Shown here piece by piece: positions 34,463 through 44,139 of a stretch of DNA of 64,000 bases. This stretch comes from Rhizobacter sp. Root1221 (lineage in GTDB: Bacteria; Pseudomonadota; Gammaproteobacteria; Burkholderiales; Burkholderiaceae_C): contig NZ_LMDI01000003.1 in assembly GCF_001425785.1 (NCBI RefSeq), positions 130,170-194,169 of the forward strand, given 5' to 3'. The notes under the pieces are model-generated. The model had not been told where the DNA came from, did not search any database, and saw nothing but the letters and a program-made list of their open reading frames with translations. Numbering within the stretch: position 1 is the first letter of the stretch; each line of letters opens with the position of its first letter. A program made the position numbers and the translations under genes.

Positions 34463-37113
34463 ACCGCCCGGGTTGCGCCACGGCCTCGACTGCTGTCTGC
34501 GGCGTCGACCGGCGCAGTGCGTTGGTATACGCGAGTGGCCGGCTTTGTGGGCTCGATGAGGTCGAAGTACTGGCCGACGGCGTGACGCTGCACGCGCGGC
34601 TGTTCGGCCATGTGCCTGAGGGCCTCACCGAGCACAACGTGCGCATCGAGGGGGGCGAGCGCATCCGCGGCATCGGGGTGCTGTCCGCGACCTTCGTCGC
34701 CGACGAAGACGGTGACATGTGCCTGCACGTCGTGGTGGACCGGCGCGGCGACTTCTCCACCTACTGCCTGTGCCTGGTAGAGCACGCGGAGGACATCATC
34801 ACGCTCTGCGGCCACGACCCGCTGCCGCCGGAGCCGCTGGCGCGCCGCGCGCCGCCGGGGGTCGATCCACGCTACGCCTGCGTCGAGTTCAGTTTCCGCA
34901 TCGACTGCCCAAGCCAGCTCGATTGCCGGCCGCAGCCCTGCCCGTCCGACCCGCAGCCGGCGCCGCCCGTCATCGACTACCTGGCACGCGACTTCCCGAG
35001 CTTCCGTGCGCTGCTGCTGGACCGGCTGGCCACCACCATGCCGCAGTGGCGCGAGCGGCATGTGCCCGACCTGGGGCTGACCCTGGTCGAACTGCTGGCC
35101 TACAAGGCCGACCAACTGAGCTACCAACTCGATGCGGTCGCCACCGAAGCCTACCTCGCCACGGCGCGCCGGCGCATCTCGGTGCGCCGCCATGCGCGCT
35201 TGGTGGACTACCGGTTGCACGAAGGATGCAATGCGCGCGCCTGGATCACATTGGATTCAGACCGCGACGTTCCCCTGGACCTGGCCGATCTCGTATTTGC
35301 CTGCCCACCCGCCGACACTGCAATCGCCGCGGGTGGTGTGATGGACTGGCCGGCCATGCAGGAGACCGCTGGCGCGACGCTGTACGAACCGATGGCGCTG
35401 GCCGGCACTTTTGTCGATGTGCCCGATGTCGGTGCCCCGGACGGGGCGCTTCGCAGCACGAAGCCGGTGATTCAGGTGCGCGCGGCGCACAGCACGATTC
35501 ATTTCTACACCTGGCGATTCGAGTCGTGCTGCCTGCCGCAAGGCAGCACACGGGCCACGCTGCTTGACCAGCTCGATGCGGGCACGGCCGACGGAAAGCG
35601 CGTGCTGCAGCTGGCCGAGGGCAACTACCTGATCCTGGAAGAAACATGCGGCGCCGCCACCGGGTCACGGGCCGACGCGGATCGCAGCAAGCGGCACGTC
35701 GTGAAGCTCGTGCGGGTCGAGCCAACCACCGACCCGCTGGACGGGACACTGTTGTTGGAAGTGGAATGGGACCGCCGCGACGCGCTGCCGTTCGCGCTGT
35801 GCCTGTCGGCACGCACCGCCCCGCCTTCATGTAAGACCATCGAGGTGGCGGTGGCGCGCGGCAACGTGCTGCTGGTGGACCACGGTGCCCACCCGGACAA
35901 GGACGAAGACGGCTGGGTCGTCCAAGTCGAGCGGGAGACAGGCTGCTGCGAGTGCGACGGTATGGTGGCCGACACAGTCTCGGTAGCCGCAGCGCTGCGC
36001 TTTACGCTCGGGCGTAGCCAGGTCACCCATGCGGCGCTGCCGCCGCCTCGAGGGGCGCCGGCATCGCAGCTGTGCGTCCAGCATCCGCGGCAGGCCTTGC
36101 CACAGATTCATCTCGATCTGGGCACACCCGATCTACGCGATTCGCAGAAAGCGCACTGGCGGGGCAGCTATGCGTGGCGACCTGTCTTGGACCTGCTGTC
36201 CAGCAACGGCAACGACCCGGTCTTCGTGGCGGAGATCGACGACGACGGCATCGCCAACATTCGCTTTGGCGACGGCATCGGCGGCATGCAGCCGCAGGCC
36301 GGGTGGCGATTCCGCGCCCGGTATCGCGTCGGCAACGGGCAGCGCGGCAACGTCGGCGCAGATTCCATCGTGTGGGTGGCTCGACGCTCGGGCCCCATCA
36401 CGGGCGTGTCGCTGAGCCCACGCAACCCGCTGGCAGCTTGCGGCGGCATCGACCCCGAACCGGTGGCCGACGCCAAGCTGTTCGCGCCCCACGCCTATGC
36501 GCGCCTGCTCGAGCGCGCGGTGCGCGCCGAGGACTACGCGCAGATTGCCATGGCCGACCCCCGCATGGCAGGCGCCAACGCCGAGCTGGCCTGGACCGGC
36601 GCATGGTACGAAGCCACCGTAGCGCTGGACGCCTATGCCGCAGCCGAAAACGACACCGAGCTGGCCGACACCACGCTGGAGCGCCTGCTCGGCGTGCGCC
36701 GCATCGGGCACGACGTGCGCATCGTGCCGGCACGGCGCGTGCCACTGCGTGTTGAGCTCGATCTGTGCGTGGCCCCCGGCCATGCCCGGGCCGACGTGGT
36801 GCGTGCGGCGCTGGATGTCTTGTCCAACCGCAGCCTGCCGAACGGCGACCTCGGGCTGTTCCATGCCGACCGAATCGTCTTCGGCGAGGACATGGCCGGG
36901 TCGCGCGTCGTTGCCGCCGTGCAGCGCGTGACCGGCGTCGCGCACGTGGAACTCCGTGCGTTCGCACGCGCCGATGCCGACGGCGATCTCGCCCGCAAGA
37001 GTCTCGCCGACGGCCTGGTCGCCATCGCGGCAGACGAGATCGCGCAGCTCGACAACGATCCGGACTTCCCGGAACGCGGCGTTCTGAAATTGACGACCAG
37101 AGGTGGGCGATGA
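34459..37113 (+). CDS. Large baseplate wedge protein 1 (Pvc11-like, gpJ family)
   Basis: An 884-residue protein with a GTG start overlapping the gp25 stop. The part VIDYLARDFPSFRALLLDRLATTMPQW and LGLTLVELLAYKADQLSYQLDAVATEAYLATARRR is typical of baseplate J/gp6-type assembly proteins of eCIS. A second core is in IANIRFGDGIGGMQPQAGWRFRARYRVGNG and the C-terminal LGVRRIGHDVRIVPARRVPLRVELDL. The N-terminal 150 residues are Cys-rich in places (CPSQLDCRPQPCPSDP). It is coupled to the next gene by ATGA. Confidence 0.9.
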   Translation: MNRPGCATASTAVCGVDRRSALVYASGRLCGLDEVEVLADGVTLHARLFGHVPEGLTEHNVRIEGGERIRGIGVLSATFVADEDGDMCLHVVVDRRGDFSTYCLCLVEHAEDIITLCGHDPLPPEPLARRAPPGVDPRYACVEFSFRIDCPSQLDCRPQPCPSDPQPAPPVIDYLARDFPSFRALLLDRLATTMPQWRERHVPDLGLTLVELLAYKADQLSYQLDAVATEAYLATARRRISVRRHARLVDYRLHEGCNARAWITLDSDRDVPLDLADLVFACPPADTAIAAGGVMDWPAMQETAGATLYEPMALAGTFVDVPDVGAPDGALRSTKPVIQVRAAHSTIHFYTWRFESCCLPQGSTRATLLDQLDAGTADGKRVLQLAEGNYLILEETCGAATGSRADADRSKRHVVKLVRVEPTTDPLDGTLLLEVEWDRRDALPFALCLSARTAPPSCKTIEVAVARGNVLLVDHGAHPDKDEDGWVVQVERETGCCECDGMVADTVSVAAALRFTLGRSQVTHAALPPPRGAPASQLCVQHPRQALPQIHLDLGTPDLRDSQKAHWRGSYAWRPVLDLLSSNGNDPVFVAEIDDDGIANIRFGDGIGGMQPQAGWRFRARYRVGNGQRGNVGADSIVWVARRSGPITGVSLSPRNPLAACGGIDPEPVADAKLFAPHAYARLLERAVRAEDYAQIAMADPRMAGANAELAWTGAWYEATVALDAYAAAENDTELADTTLERLLGVRRIGHDVRIVPARRVPLRVELDLCVAPGHARADVVRAALDVLSNRSLPNGDLGLFHADRIVFGEDMAGSRVVAAVQRVTGVAHVELRAFARADADGDLARKSLADGLVAIAADEIAQLDNDPDFPERGVLKLTTRGGR

Positions 37114-40100
37114 GCAGCGACGATCGCTCCTGCGGATGCTTGTCGGGTTGCAGTTGCCACGGTGGCTGCAACGGCAACTGCGCCTGCGCCGGCGCATGTG
37201 CGCGGGCCATTTCGCTCGGGGCTCCGCGCCCGCGCCCCGGTCTCGCGGCGCTGAATGTACGCATCGGCGACTACGGCCGCTTTGTGGGCGCAGCCACGCA
37301 AGCGCTGTCTTCACCCGCCGCACCCGCGCTCCAGGCCTTGGGCACGCGCGATCCGTCGGACCCGGTGATGGCCTTCATCGACGCGTGGGCGGTGGCTGCT
37401 GACGTGCTGACCTTCTACCGCGAGCGGCTGACCAATGAAGGCTACCTGCGCTGCGCACGCGACGAGCGTTCGCTGCGCTGGCTGGCGGGTGAAGTGGGCT
37501 ACAAGCCGCGCCCCGGGGTGGCAGCCTCTGCCTGGCTCGCCTACATGATGGACGCCCATGCCGCGCCCGTGCAGATCGGCGTCGGTGCCAAAGCACAGAC
37601 CTCGCCCCACGGCGACGAGCAAATGCAGACGTTCGAGACGCTCGAAGCGCTCAACGCACGTGCCGAGTGGAGCGCGATGTCGCCGCGGCAGACGCGCATG
37701 CCGAAGATCACCCTTGCCGATGCGTTGAGCCGCGACAGTGTCAAGCTGGCCGGCACGTCGACATCGGCGCGTCCTGGCGAGCGGCTGATGTTCGTCTTCG
37801 GCTACGAGCACGCGCAGCAGGTGGTGCGCGAAATTGCTGAAGCGAAGCTCGATGTGCAACGGGGCTGGGTCGATGTGTCGCTGGTCCCGAAATTGTCAGT
37901 TGTCCAGGCAACGGAACTTCATGAAGTTTCCAAGAAGTTGACCGATCTCGCGGATCCGGACCTACCTCCGTCCAATGACAAGACTTTCAGTGCGCTGCAG
38001 TTGTTCTTCCTCACCTCGTTCTTCCTGGGTGGGACTGCTTCCGATGCACTGGCGCTGAGCACCGGCTTGAAGGATCGCATCGAGAAGAATCGCATCGAGA
38101 GGCCGGCGGATAGGACCGAGCAGTTGGTCGATTTGTGCGTCAAGGTACTCCAAGCCATCGCCAAGCCAATACCGGGCAAGCCAGTCCCCGGAGCGATGGA
38201 AGACATCGATGCCGTACTTGCCCAAGTCGGGACTCCAGCGTCCACGCCGCCGCGGTCCGCTGGGCATTTGAAGCTGTCCACCTTGGCGGGCCTCGCCAGC
38301 ACGGGCTCCAAGCGCGGCGCCTTGCTCAAGCAGGTATCCCCACGACTCGACGATCGTCTCTATCAGGCCTGGCGCTCCGTGCCGGCACAGACGGTGGAAC
38401 CGGAGTCGGCACCCCAGGCCTTCATTCTTCGTGCGGTCACCAGCCCCTACGGTGCCGCCGCGCCAAAGAGAGAGTTCAAGGAACCGTTCCACGACTGGGA
38501 CATCGCGGCGCCCGACACGCACATTGGCGCGGCCCACCTCGACAACGTGTTCTCGAACATCGCGCCAGGTAGCCTCGCTCTGGTCGACGTGCCGATTTCC
38601 GCGCTGCCGAAGAGTGAATTGGGCGACGTGGCTCGGCTGACGCGCCTCGCCCGAATCACGTCAACTCAGATCGTCGGCCGCAGCGATTACTTGACGAACG
38701 CCCGAGTCACTCGGCTCGACATGGTGGACGCCAAGACCGGCGAGCCCCTCCAGGTCGTCGAAGTGCAAAAGCTACCCCGTATCGCGACGACCATCGAGAA
38801 CCTTCGCAAGACCGTCTATACCGTGCAGAGCGAGGCGGTGACCTTGGCGGAAGAGCCGATCAACAATAGCGATGTCTCGGGGGCGATCATCGACATGGAC
38901 AGCCTGCTGGACGGCATCGATGTGGGCCGCTGGATCATCGTCCACGGCGAGCGCACCGACATTGCCATCAAGCGGCCGGCCTCGCCGGATGTCATCCTGC
39001 CCGGCATCGTCGACGGCGAGTTGGCCCTGGTCGCGGGTGTCGACCAACAACCGTATCCCGAGTCATCGGGCGACGCGTTGCACACCGTGTTGAGGCTGGC
39101 GACCCCGCTGGCCTACACCTACCGGCGCAGCACGGTGAAGGTCTATGGCAATGTCGTCAAGGCCTCGCACGGCGAGACGGGCTCGGAGGCCATCGGCTCC
39201 GGCAGTGCCACCGCCCGACTGCAGCGGTTCGCGCTGCGGCGGGCGCCGCTGACCTTTGTTCCCGCGGTGACGACGAGCGGTGTGCAAGGTACGCAGCAGC
39301 TCCGTGTCAACAACGTGCAATGGCTCGAAGTGGATTCGCTGCTTGATGCCGAGGCCACGGAGCGTGTCTACGAGATGGCGATCAACGAAGCCGGCATGGC
39401 CAGCTACACCTTCGGCGACGACATTCACGGCGCGCGGCTGCCGACCGGGCAGGGCAACGTGCGGGTCGCGTACCGCGCCGGGATCGGCGCGGCAGGCAAT
39501 GCCCGCGCCGGCCAGATCAGCCAGGCTGTGACGCGGCCGCTGGGCGTCAACAGCGTCACCAATCCGCTGGCCGCATCCGGCGGCGCCGATCGTGATGGCA
39601 GCGAACGCATTCGCGCCAACGTGCCGCTGGCCGCGCTCTCTCTGTCGCCGTTGTCGCGTCTGGTCAGTGTGGCCGACTATGCCATCTTCGCGCGGCGCTA
39701 CGCCGGCGTGGGCCAGGCCGTGGCGCGCAAGCTGGCCGATGGCGCGTTCGAGTGCGTTCACGTCACGCTCGCCGGCGTCGATGATGCACCGCTGCGATCG
39801 GACGACGATCTGGTGACGAGCCTGCGCGCGGCCTACGAGGCGTTCGGCGACCCGGCGCTGCCGGTCGTCGTCGACATCCGCGAGCTGGTTGCTCTGTTCA
39901 TCGAGGCTCGGTTTGCCGCCGTGCCCGGCCACGATTGGGATACGGTCAAGCTTGCGATACAAGGTCGTTTGCACGAGTTGTTCTCGTTCGACCGCCGCCA
40001 ACTCGGGCAGAGCATCTACCTGTCGGAGGTGGTCGGTGCGATCCAGTCGGTCACGGGTGTGGACTGGGTTGACGTCGATTTGTTGGGTGGCCTCTCGGAG

Positions 40101-40325
40101 GTCGATCTGCGCAACAAGGATGCACTGGCCGGGGCCGTGATGAGCATGCAGACCCAGATCTCGCCCGGGCCGGTGCAATCGGTGGTGCGGGTTCGTGCGG
40201 CCATGCCTGTCGCCGATGCACCGGCCGACCTGTCGAAGCGGGCCGGTACGACGCGGTTCCTGCCCGCCCAACTCGCGTTCCTGCCGCGCGGTGTCCCCGG
40301 CACGCTGGTTCTCAATCGAGCCTGA
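37110..40325 (+). CDS. Large baseplate wedge protein 2 (Pvc12-like) with Cys-rich N-terminus
   Basis: A 1071-residue protein. Residues 8-30 contain eight cysteines spaced CxC-x3-CxC-x3-C-x3-CxC-x3-C, like a small metal-binding knot. The next segment, PGLAALNVRIGDYGRF and DPVMAFIDAWAVAADVLTFYRERLTNEGYLRCARDERS, is typical of the second eCIS baseplate assembly protein. A central extension (about 230-430) is not shared with the first wedge protein. The C-terminal half has the gpJ core (YTFGDDIHGARLPTGQGNVRVAYRAG) and SLSPLSRLVSVADYAIFARRYAGVGQA. Confidence 0.88.
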   Translation: MSSDDRSCGCLSGCSCHGGCNGNCACAGACARAISLGAPRPRPGLAALNVRIGDYGRFVGAATQALSSPAAPALQALGTRDPSDPVMAFIDAWAVAADVLTFYRERLTNEGYLRCARDERSLRWLAGEVGYKPRPGVAASAWLAYMMDAHAAPVQIGVGAKAQTSPHGDEQMQTFETLEALNARAEWSAMSPRQTRMPKITLADALSRDSVKLAGTSTSARPGERLMFVFGYEHAQQVVREIAEAKLDVQRGWVDVSLVPKLSVVQATELHEVSKKLTDLADPDLPPSNDKTFSALQLFFLTSFFLGGTASDALALSTGLKDRIEKNRIERPADRTEQLVDLCVKVLQAIAKPIPGKPVPGAMEDIDAVLAQVGTPASTPPRSAGHLKLSTLAGLASTGSKRGALLKQVSPRLDDRLYQAWRSVPAQTVEPESAPQAFILRAVTSPYGAAAPKREFKEPFHDWDIAAPDTHIGAAHLDNVFSNIAPGSLALVDVPISALPKSELGDVARLTRLARITSTQIVGRSDYLTNARVTRLDMVDAKTGEPLQVVEVQKLPRIATTIENLRKTVYTVQSEAVTLAEEPINNSDVSGAIIDMDSLLDGIDVGRWIIVHGERTDIAIKRPASPDVILPGIVDGELALVAGVDQQPYPESSGDALHTVLRLATPLAYTYRRSTVKVYGNVVKASHGETGSEAIGSGSATARLQRFALRRAPLTFVPAVTTSGVQGTQQLRVNNVQWLEVDSLLDAEATERVYEMAINEAGMASYTFGDDIHGARLPTGQGNVRVAYRAGIGAAGNARAGQISQAVTRPLGVNSVTNPLAASGGADRDGSERIRANVPLAALSLSPLSRLVSVADYAIFARRYAGVGQAVARKLADGAFECVHVTLAGVDDAPLRSDDDLVTSLRAAYEAFGDPALPVVVDIRELVALFIEARFAAVPGHDWDTVKLAIQGRLHELFSFDRRQLGQSIYLSEVVGAIQSVTGVDWVDVDLLGGLSEVDLRNKDALAGAVMSMQTQISPGPVQSVVRVRAAMPVADAPADLSKRAGTTRFLPAQLAFLPRGVPGTLVLNRA

Positions 40326-40339
40326 TCGAGGTGATCGCC

Positions 40340-42589
40340 ATGCAAGCCCCACGCGAATCCCTGTACAGCCTGCTGCCGGCGGTCATTCGGCAACGCGACC
40401 AGAACGCTGAGAAGGCACTGGAGCAGCTGCTCGCCATCATCGACGAGCAAGCGGTGCAGATTGAGCGCGACTTCGAACGCATGTACGACAACTGGTTCAT
40501 CGAGACCTGCGACGACTGGGTCGTGCCGTACATCGGCGATCTGCTGGGCTACGAACTGCCGCCGGGCGTGCTCGCGTCAGGCGCGGGCTCGGCGGCGCTC
40601 GAGCGGGTGCTGGCGCCGCGGCGAGAAGTCGGCAATCTCATTGCGCAGCGCAGGCGCAAGGGCACGGCGGTGGTGTTGGAGGCGCTTGCGCGCGACATCG
40701 CGAACTGGCCGGCGCGCGCCGTTGAGTATTACCAGCGCCTGGTCGTGGCGCAGCACCTTGACCACCTGCGGCCGGAGCGGGCCGCGACGATCGACCTGCG
40801 CGGCCAGAGCGCATTGCTGCGCGCGGACTCTCCCTTCGACGCGTCGTGCGCCATCGTCGACGTGCGCCGCATCGGCAGCGCCCAATCGCGCGGCCGGTTC
40901 AACATCACCAACGTTGGGCTGCATGTATACCGGCTACGACGCTACCCGGTCACGCGAACGGAGGCCTATTGCCGCGAGGACCAGGGCCTGCACTGCTACA
41001 CCTTCTCGGTTCTGGGCAACGACGCGCCGCTGTTTCGGCTGCCGCAACCGGCAGCCGAAACAGCGCAGCCGACCGGCCTGCAACAGGTGCCCCTGCCGAT
41101 CGGGCGGTTCGAGCTGGAAGCGGACGATACGCTTGTGCACGCTGACCCCCGGCTCTTTGGCATCGACGGCAGCCTGAGCCTGAGCGTGCCCGACTGGCCA
41201 AAGAAGGGCGCGGGCGGCCACATCGCCGCAGCGGCAATCATCCCCGCCGACCTCTCGCGCTGGTCGTGCGCGGTTCCGAAGGGCCGCATCGCCGTTGACC
41301 CGGTGCTCGGCCGCATCATGTTTCCCTCCAGGCAAGCGCCCGGCAGCGGCGTCATCGTGAGCTACGGCTATGGCTTTGCGATGGACCTCGGCGGCGGTGA
41401 GTATCAACGAGCGTTGCCACCAATGCCTGCGGCCCTCGAGCTGGCCGTGACACGAGCGGACGACATGACACCCTCGCCCGGCGAGTTCGCCACCATCGCG
41501 CAGGCTGTCTCCGACTGGCAAAGCCGGCGCGCCCTGCCGGCGGACAAACGCGCAGCACCAGCGCTCCTGGTCGAGCTGGTGGACAGCGGCGTGTACCGAG
41601 GCAGCCTCCATCTGGCCTTGCAGCCAGGCGAATCGGTCTGGATCGTTTCTGCTTCGGGCAAGCGCCCGGTGCTGTGGCTCGGCGACTTCAGGGCAGGCGG
41701 CGCGGATGCGATCTCGGTGCGCGGGTTGCGGGGAAGCCGCTTCACGCTGGACGGTGTGCTGGTGGCGGGCCGCGGCATCAACATCTCGCCGCTGCCGAGC
41801 GACGACCCGCAGAGCACAGCGCCGGCCGATGACGACCTGTGCCAGGTGCTGATTCGGCACAGCACCTTGGTTCCCGGCTGGGGCTTGCAGCACGACTGCG
41901 AACCGCAGCGCCCGAGCGAGCCGAGCATCGTGCTCAACGGATCGCGCACTTGCCTGCGCATCGAGCACAGCATCGTCGGCGCGATCCGCGTCATGTCGGA
42001 CGGCGCCGGACCCGAGCGAGCGCGGGTCGCCATCGAGGACAGCATCGTCGACGCCACCTCCGTCTCGCGTATCGCCATCGGAGGGCCTGGCGGCGAGGGG
42101 GCCGCAGCCGATCTCTGCGTCGCGCGCAGCACCCTGGTGGGCGAGACGCTGGTGCATGCCATCACCCGCGCCGATAACTCGCTCTTCGTCGGGCACGTGA
42201 GCGTAGCGCGCCGACAGGTGGGTTGCATGCGCTACTGCTACGTGCCACAGGGCTCGCGCACGCCGCGCCGCCACCGCTGTCAACCAGAAACGGCTATCGC
42301 AGCCGTCGACGAGCAGCTCGCATCGGACGCCACCCTAGACCGCTCTGCCCTGCGAGCGGACACACTGCTGCGCGCGCAGCCAAGCTTCACGTCAACGCGC
42401 TACGGCACGCCCGACTACCTGCGACTGCACGCCCGCTGCGCCGTCGAGATCTGGCAGGGCGCAGATGATGCCTCCGAGATGGGCGTCTACCACGACCTCT
42501 TCGAACCGCAACGCATCGCCGTGTTGGAAGCAAGGCTTGCGGATGCGGTCCCCGCTGGCGTCGATGCGTCAGTGCTACTCGAAACCTAG
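40340..42589 (+). CDS. Tail-protein-I fused to a beta-helix domain
   Basis: A 749-residue protein; ATG at 40340 with GAGG upstream. The first 130 residues resemble tail protein I (LYSLLPAVIRQRDQ, then YDNWFIETCDDWVVPYIGDLLGYE), which connects the baseplate to fibres. The remainder is much larger than normal: a beta-rich part, then a stretch of repeating short strands (GADAISVRGLRGSRFTLDGVLV, CLRIEHSIVGAIRV, RVAIEDSIVDATSV) typical of right-handed beta-helices. No separate fibre gene exists in the locus, so this may carry the cell-binding surface. That role is inferred. Confidence 0.8.
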   Translation: MQAPRESLYSLLPAVIRQRDQNAEKALEQLLAIIDEQAVQIERDFERMYDNWFIETCDDWVVPYIGDLLGYELPPGVLASGAGSAALERVLAPRREVGNLIAQRRRKGTAVVLEALARDIANWPARAVEYYQRLVVAQHLDHLRPERAATIDLRGQSALLRADSPFDASCAIVDVRRIGSAQSRGRFNITNVGLHVYRLRRYPVTRTEAYCREDQGLHCYTFSVLGNDAPLFRLPQPAAETAQPTGLQQVPLPIGRFELEADDTLVHADPRLFGIDGSLSLSVPDWPKKGAGGHIAAAAIIPADLSRWSCAVPKGRIAVDPVLGRIMFPSRQAPGSGVIVSYGYGFAMDLGGGEYQRALPPMPAALELAVTRADDMTPSPGEFATIAQAVSDWQSRRALPADKRAAPALLVELVDSGVYRGSLHLALQPGESVWIVSASGKRPVLWLGDFRAGGADAISVRGLRGSRFTLDGVLVAGRGINISPLPSDDPQSTAPADDDLCQVLIRHSTLVPGWGLQHDCEPQRPSEPSIVLNGSRTCLRIEHSIVGAIRVMSDGAGPERARVAIEDSIVDATSVSRIAIGGPGGEGAAADLCVARSTLVGETLVHAITRADNSLFVGHVSVARRQVGCMRYCYVPQGSRTPRRHRCQPETAIAAVDEQLASDATLDRSALRADTLLRAQPSFTSTRYGTPDYLRLHARCAVEIWQGADDASEMGVYHDLFEPQRIAVLEARLADAVPAGVDASVLLET

Positions 42590-42598
42590 GGAGTCACC

Positions 42599-44038
42599 AT
42601 GAGCGGAGATTTTTCGCGCGATACGTCGCGTGCCGCGCAGCTGGCCCGCTACACGCGCGTGCTATTGCAGCAAGGTCGTCCGCTGCTGGATGCGGAATTC
42701 AACGAACAGAGTGCCATCCACCACGATCTTCTGCGCACGTTCATCGCGGACATGGTGGGCAGTGGCTGGCGGCCGGCGGAGGAGAGCTTCCGCATCATCA
42801 TGCCCGGTGCCCCCGCCAAATCCACGAACTTCAAGATCACGAAGGGCCACTTCTACGTCGACGGCATTCTGTGCGACAACCCGGTCGATTGCACGTACGT
42901 CGATCAGCCATTTCGGCCAAAGCCGGTGCCGGCGCTTGTTGCCACGGGCAACTTCGTCGCGTACATCGAATGCTGGGAGCGGCACCTGTGCGCCGTGCAG
43001 CAGCCTGCGTTGCGTGAGATCGCGTTGGGCGGCCCAGACACAGCGTCCAGAGCGCAGATCGTCTGGCAGGTTCGTGTCGCGACCGCCAAGTGGGTCGAGG
43101 ACCAGCTGGCGCAACTGAATGCGGCCCTAGACGTCCGCATCAATGCCGAGGTGAACAAGGACGAAAAAAAATCATTGACGAGTCTGAAAGGCGCCTTGAA
43201 TGAGAAGACGGAAGCCCTTTCGAAACTGATTGGTAAAAAGCTATCGAAGACCGACGACGACGACGTAAGCACGGCGTCGGAGGCGTGGTTCGAAGCACTG
43301 GCAGCGGCGCCACCGCGCTTACGCGCCATGGCCAAGCGCGATGCATCAGACAACGAGGCCTGTTCCATCTCACCCGACTCGATCTACCGGGGTCGAGAGA
43401 ATCAGCTGTACCGCGTCGAGATCCACGAAGGCGGCACGCTCGCCGGCGACGTCAAGCCCACCTTCAAGTGGTCCCGCGAGAACGGGTCCGTGCTGTTCGC
43501 TGTACAGAGTGGAAAGAGCATCGCCGTCGCAGCGCCCGATGGTGGCGGTGTTGTTGTCACGCTCACCATTCCACTCGAGACCCTTGGCCACGACCGCCGC
43601 ACTGGCCTTTGCGTGGGTGACTGGGTCGAGGTGACCAGTGAGTCTTTCGAGCTTGAAGCGCTCGCGCCGCCGCTGGGGCAGGTCAAGCGTATCGACCGAA
43701 CACGTCGGAGCGTAGAAGTCGAGATGGTCAAAGTAAAGCGCACCTTCGACTTCGACACCTGCACACTGCTGCGCCGCTGGGACCAAACGGAACACCTCGA
43801 CGCCAATGGCACCGTTGTGGTGGCCGAAGTTAACGGGACGAACGCATGGACGCCCCTGGAACGCGGGGTACAGATCCAGTTCCAGCCCGGCGGCGTGTAC
43901 CGTACCGGGGACTACTGGCTGATCCCGGCCCGGGTCGCGAGCGGCGACGTGCTGTGGCCACAAGTTGCCGACGTGCCGTCGTTCGTAGCACCCGACGGGA
44001 TCACGCGGCACCGGGCCGCCATTGGCCATGGAAGCTGA
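42599..44038 (+). CDS. DUF6519-type tail protein, possibly truncated
   Basis: A 479-residue protein. It opens with the hallmark SGDFSRDTSR...YTRVLLQQGRPLLDAEFNEQ and has YRVEIHEGG, FKWSRENGSVLFAV and YRTGDYWLIPAR, all features of DUF6519 proteins encoded at the end of eCIS and phage-tail loci. A coiled Lys/Glu insertion sits at about 180-225. The C-terminus stops abruptly at RAAIGHGS, while the +1 frame continues PWKLSDLRP, which looks like the expected family ending, so a late frameshift is possible. Its function is unknown; attachment of surface fibres is one idea. Confidence 0.78.
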   Translation: MSGDFSRDTSRAAQLARYTRVLLQQGRPLLDAEFNEQSAIHHDLLRTFIADMVGSGWRPAEESFRIIMPGAPAKSTNFKITKGHFYVDGILCDNPVDCTYVDQPFRPKPVPALVATGNFVAYIECWERHLCAVQQPALREIALGGPDTASRAQIVWQVRVATAKWVEDQLAQLNAALDVRINAEVNKDEKKSLTSLKGALNEKTEALSKLIGKKLSKTDDDDVSTASEAWFEALAAAPPRLRAMAKRDASDNEACSISPDSIYRGRENQLYRVEIHEGGTLAGDVKPTFKWSRENGSVLFAVQSGKSIAVAAPDGGGVVVTLTIPLETLGHDRRTGLCVGDWVEVTSESFELEALAPPLGQVKRIDRTRRSVEVEMVKVKRTFDFDTCTLLRRWDQTEHLDANGTVVVAEVNGTNAWTPLERGVQIQFQPGGVYRTGDYWLIPARVASGDVLWPQVADVPSFVAPDGITRHRAAIGHGS

Positions 44039-44139
44039 GCGACCTGCGGCCGTGATCGCCATTGCCCGGAACTCGAACGGCGTCTTCTTCCTTTTAGGAA
44101 AGTTTGATACAAGACACAGAGAAAGCCCCGCTCACTCCC

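Noticed and set aside
20044..44038. Type VI secretion system or prophage
   Set aside because: There are no TssJ/L/M membrane genes, ClpV or Hcp-type tube for T6SS, and no capsid, portal, terminase, integrase or lysis genes for a phage. DUF4157, DUF4255 and Pvc15-type genes point to eCIS.
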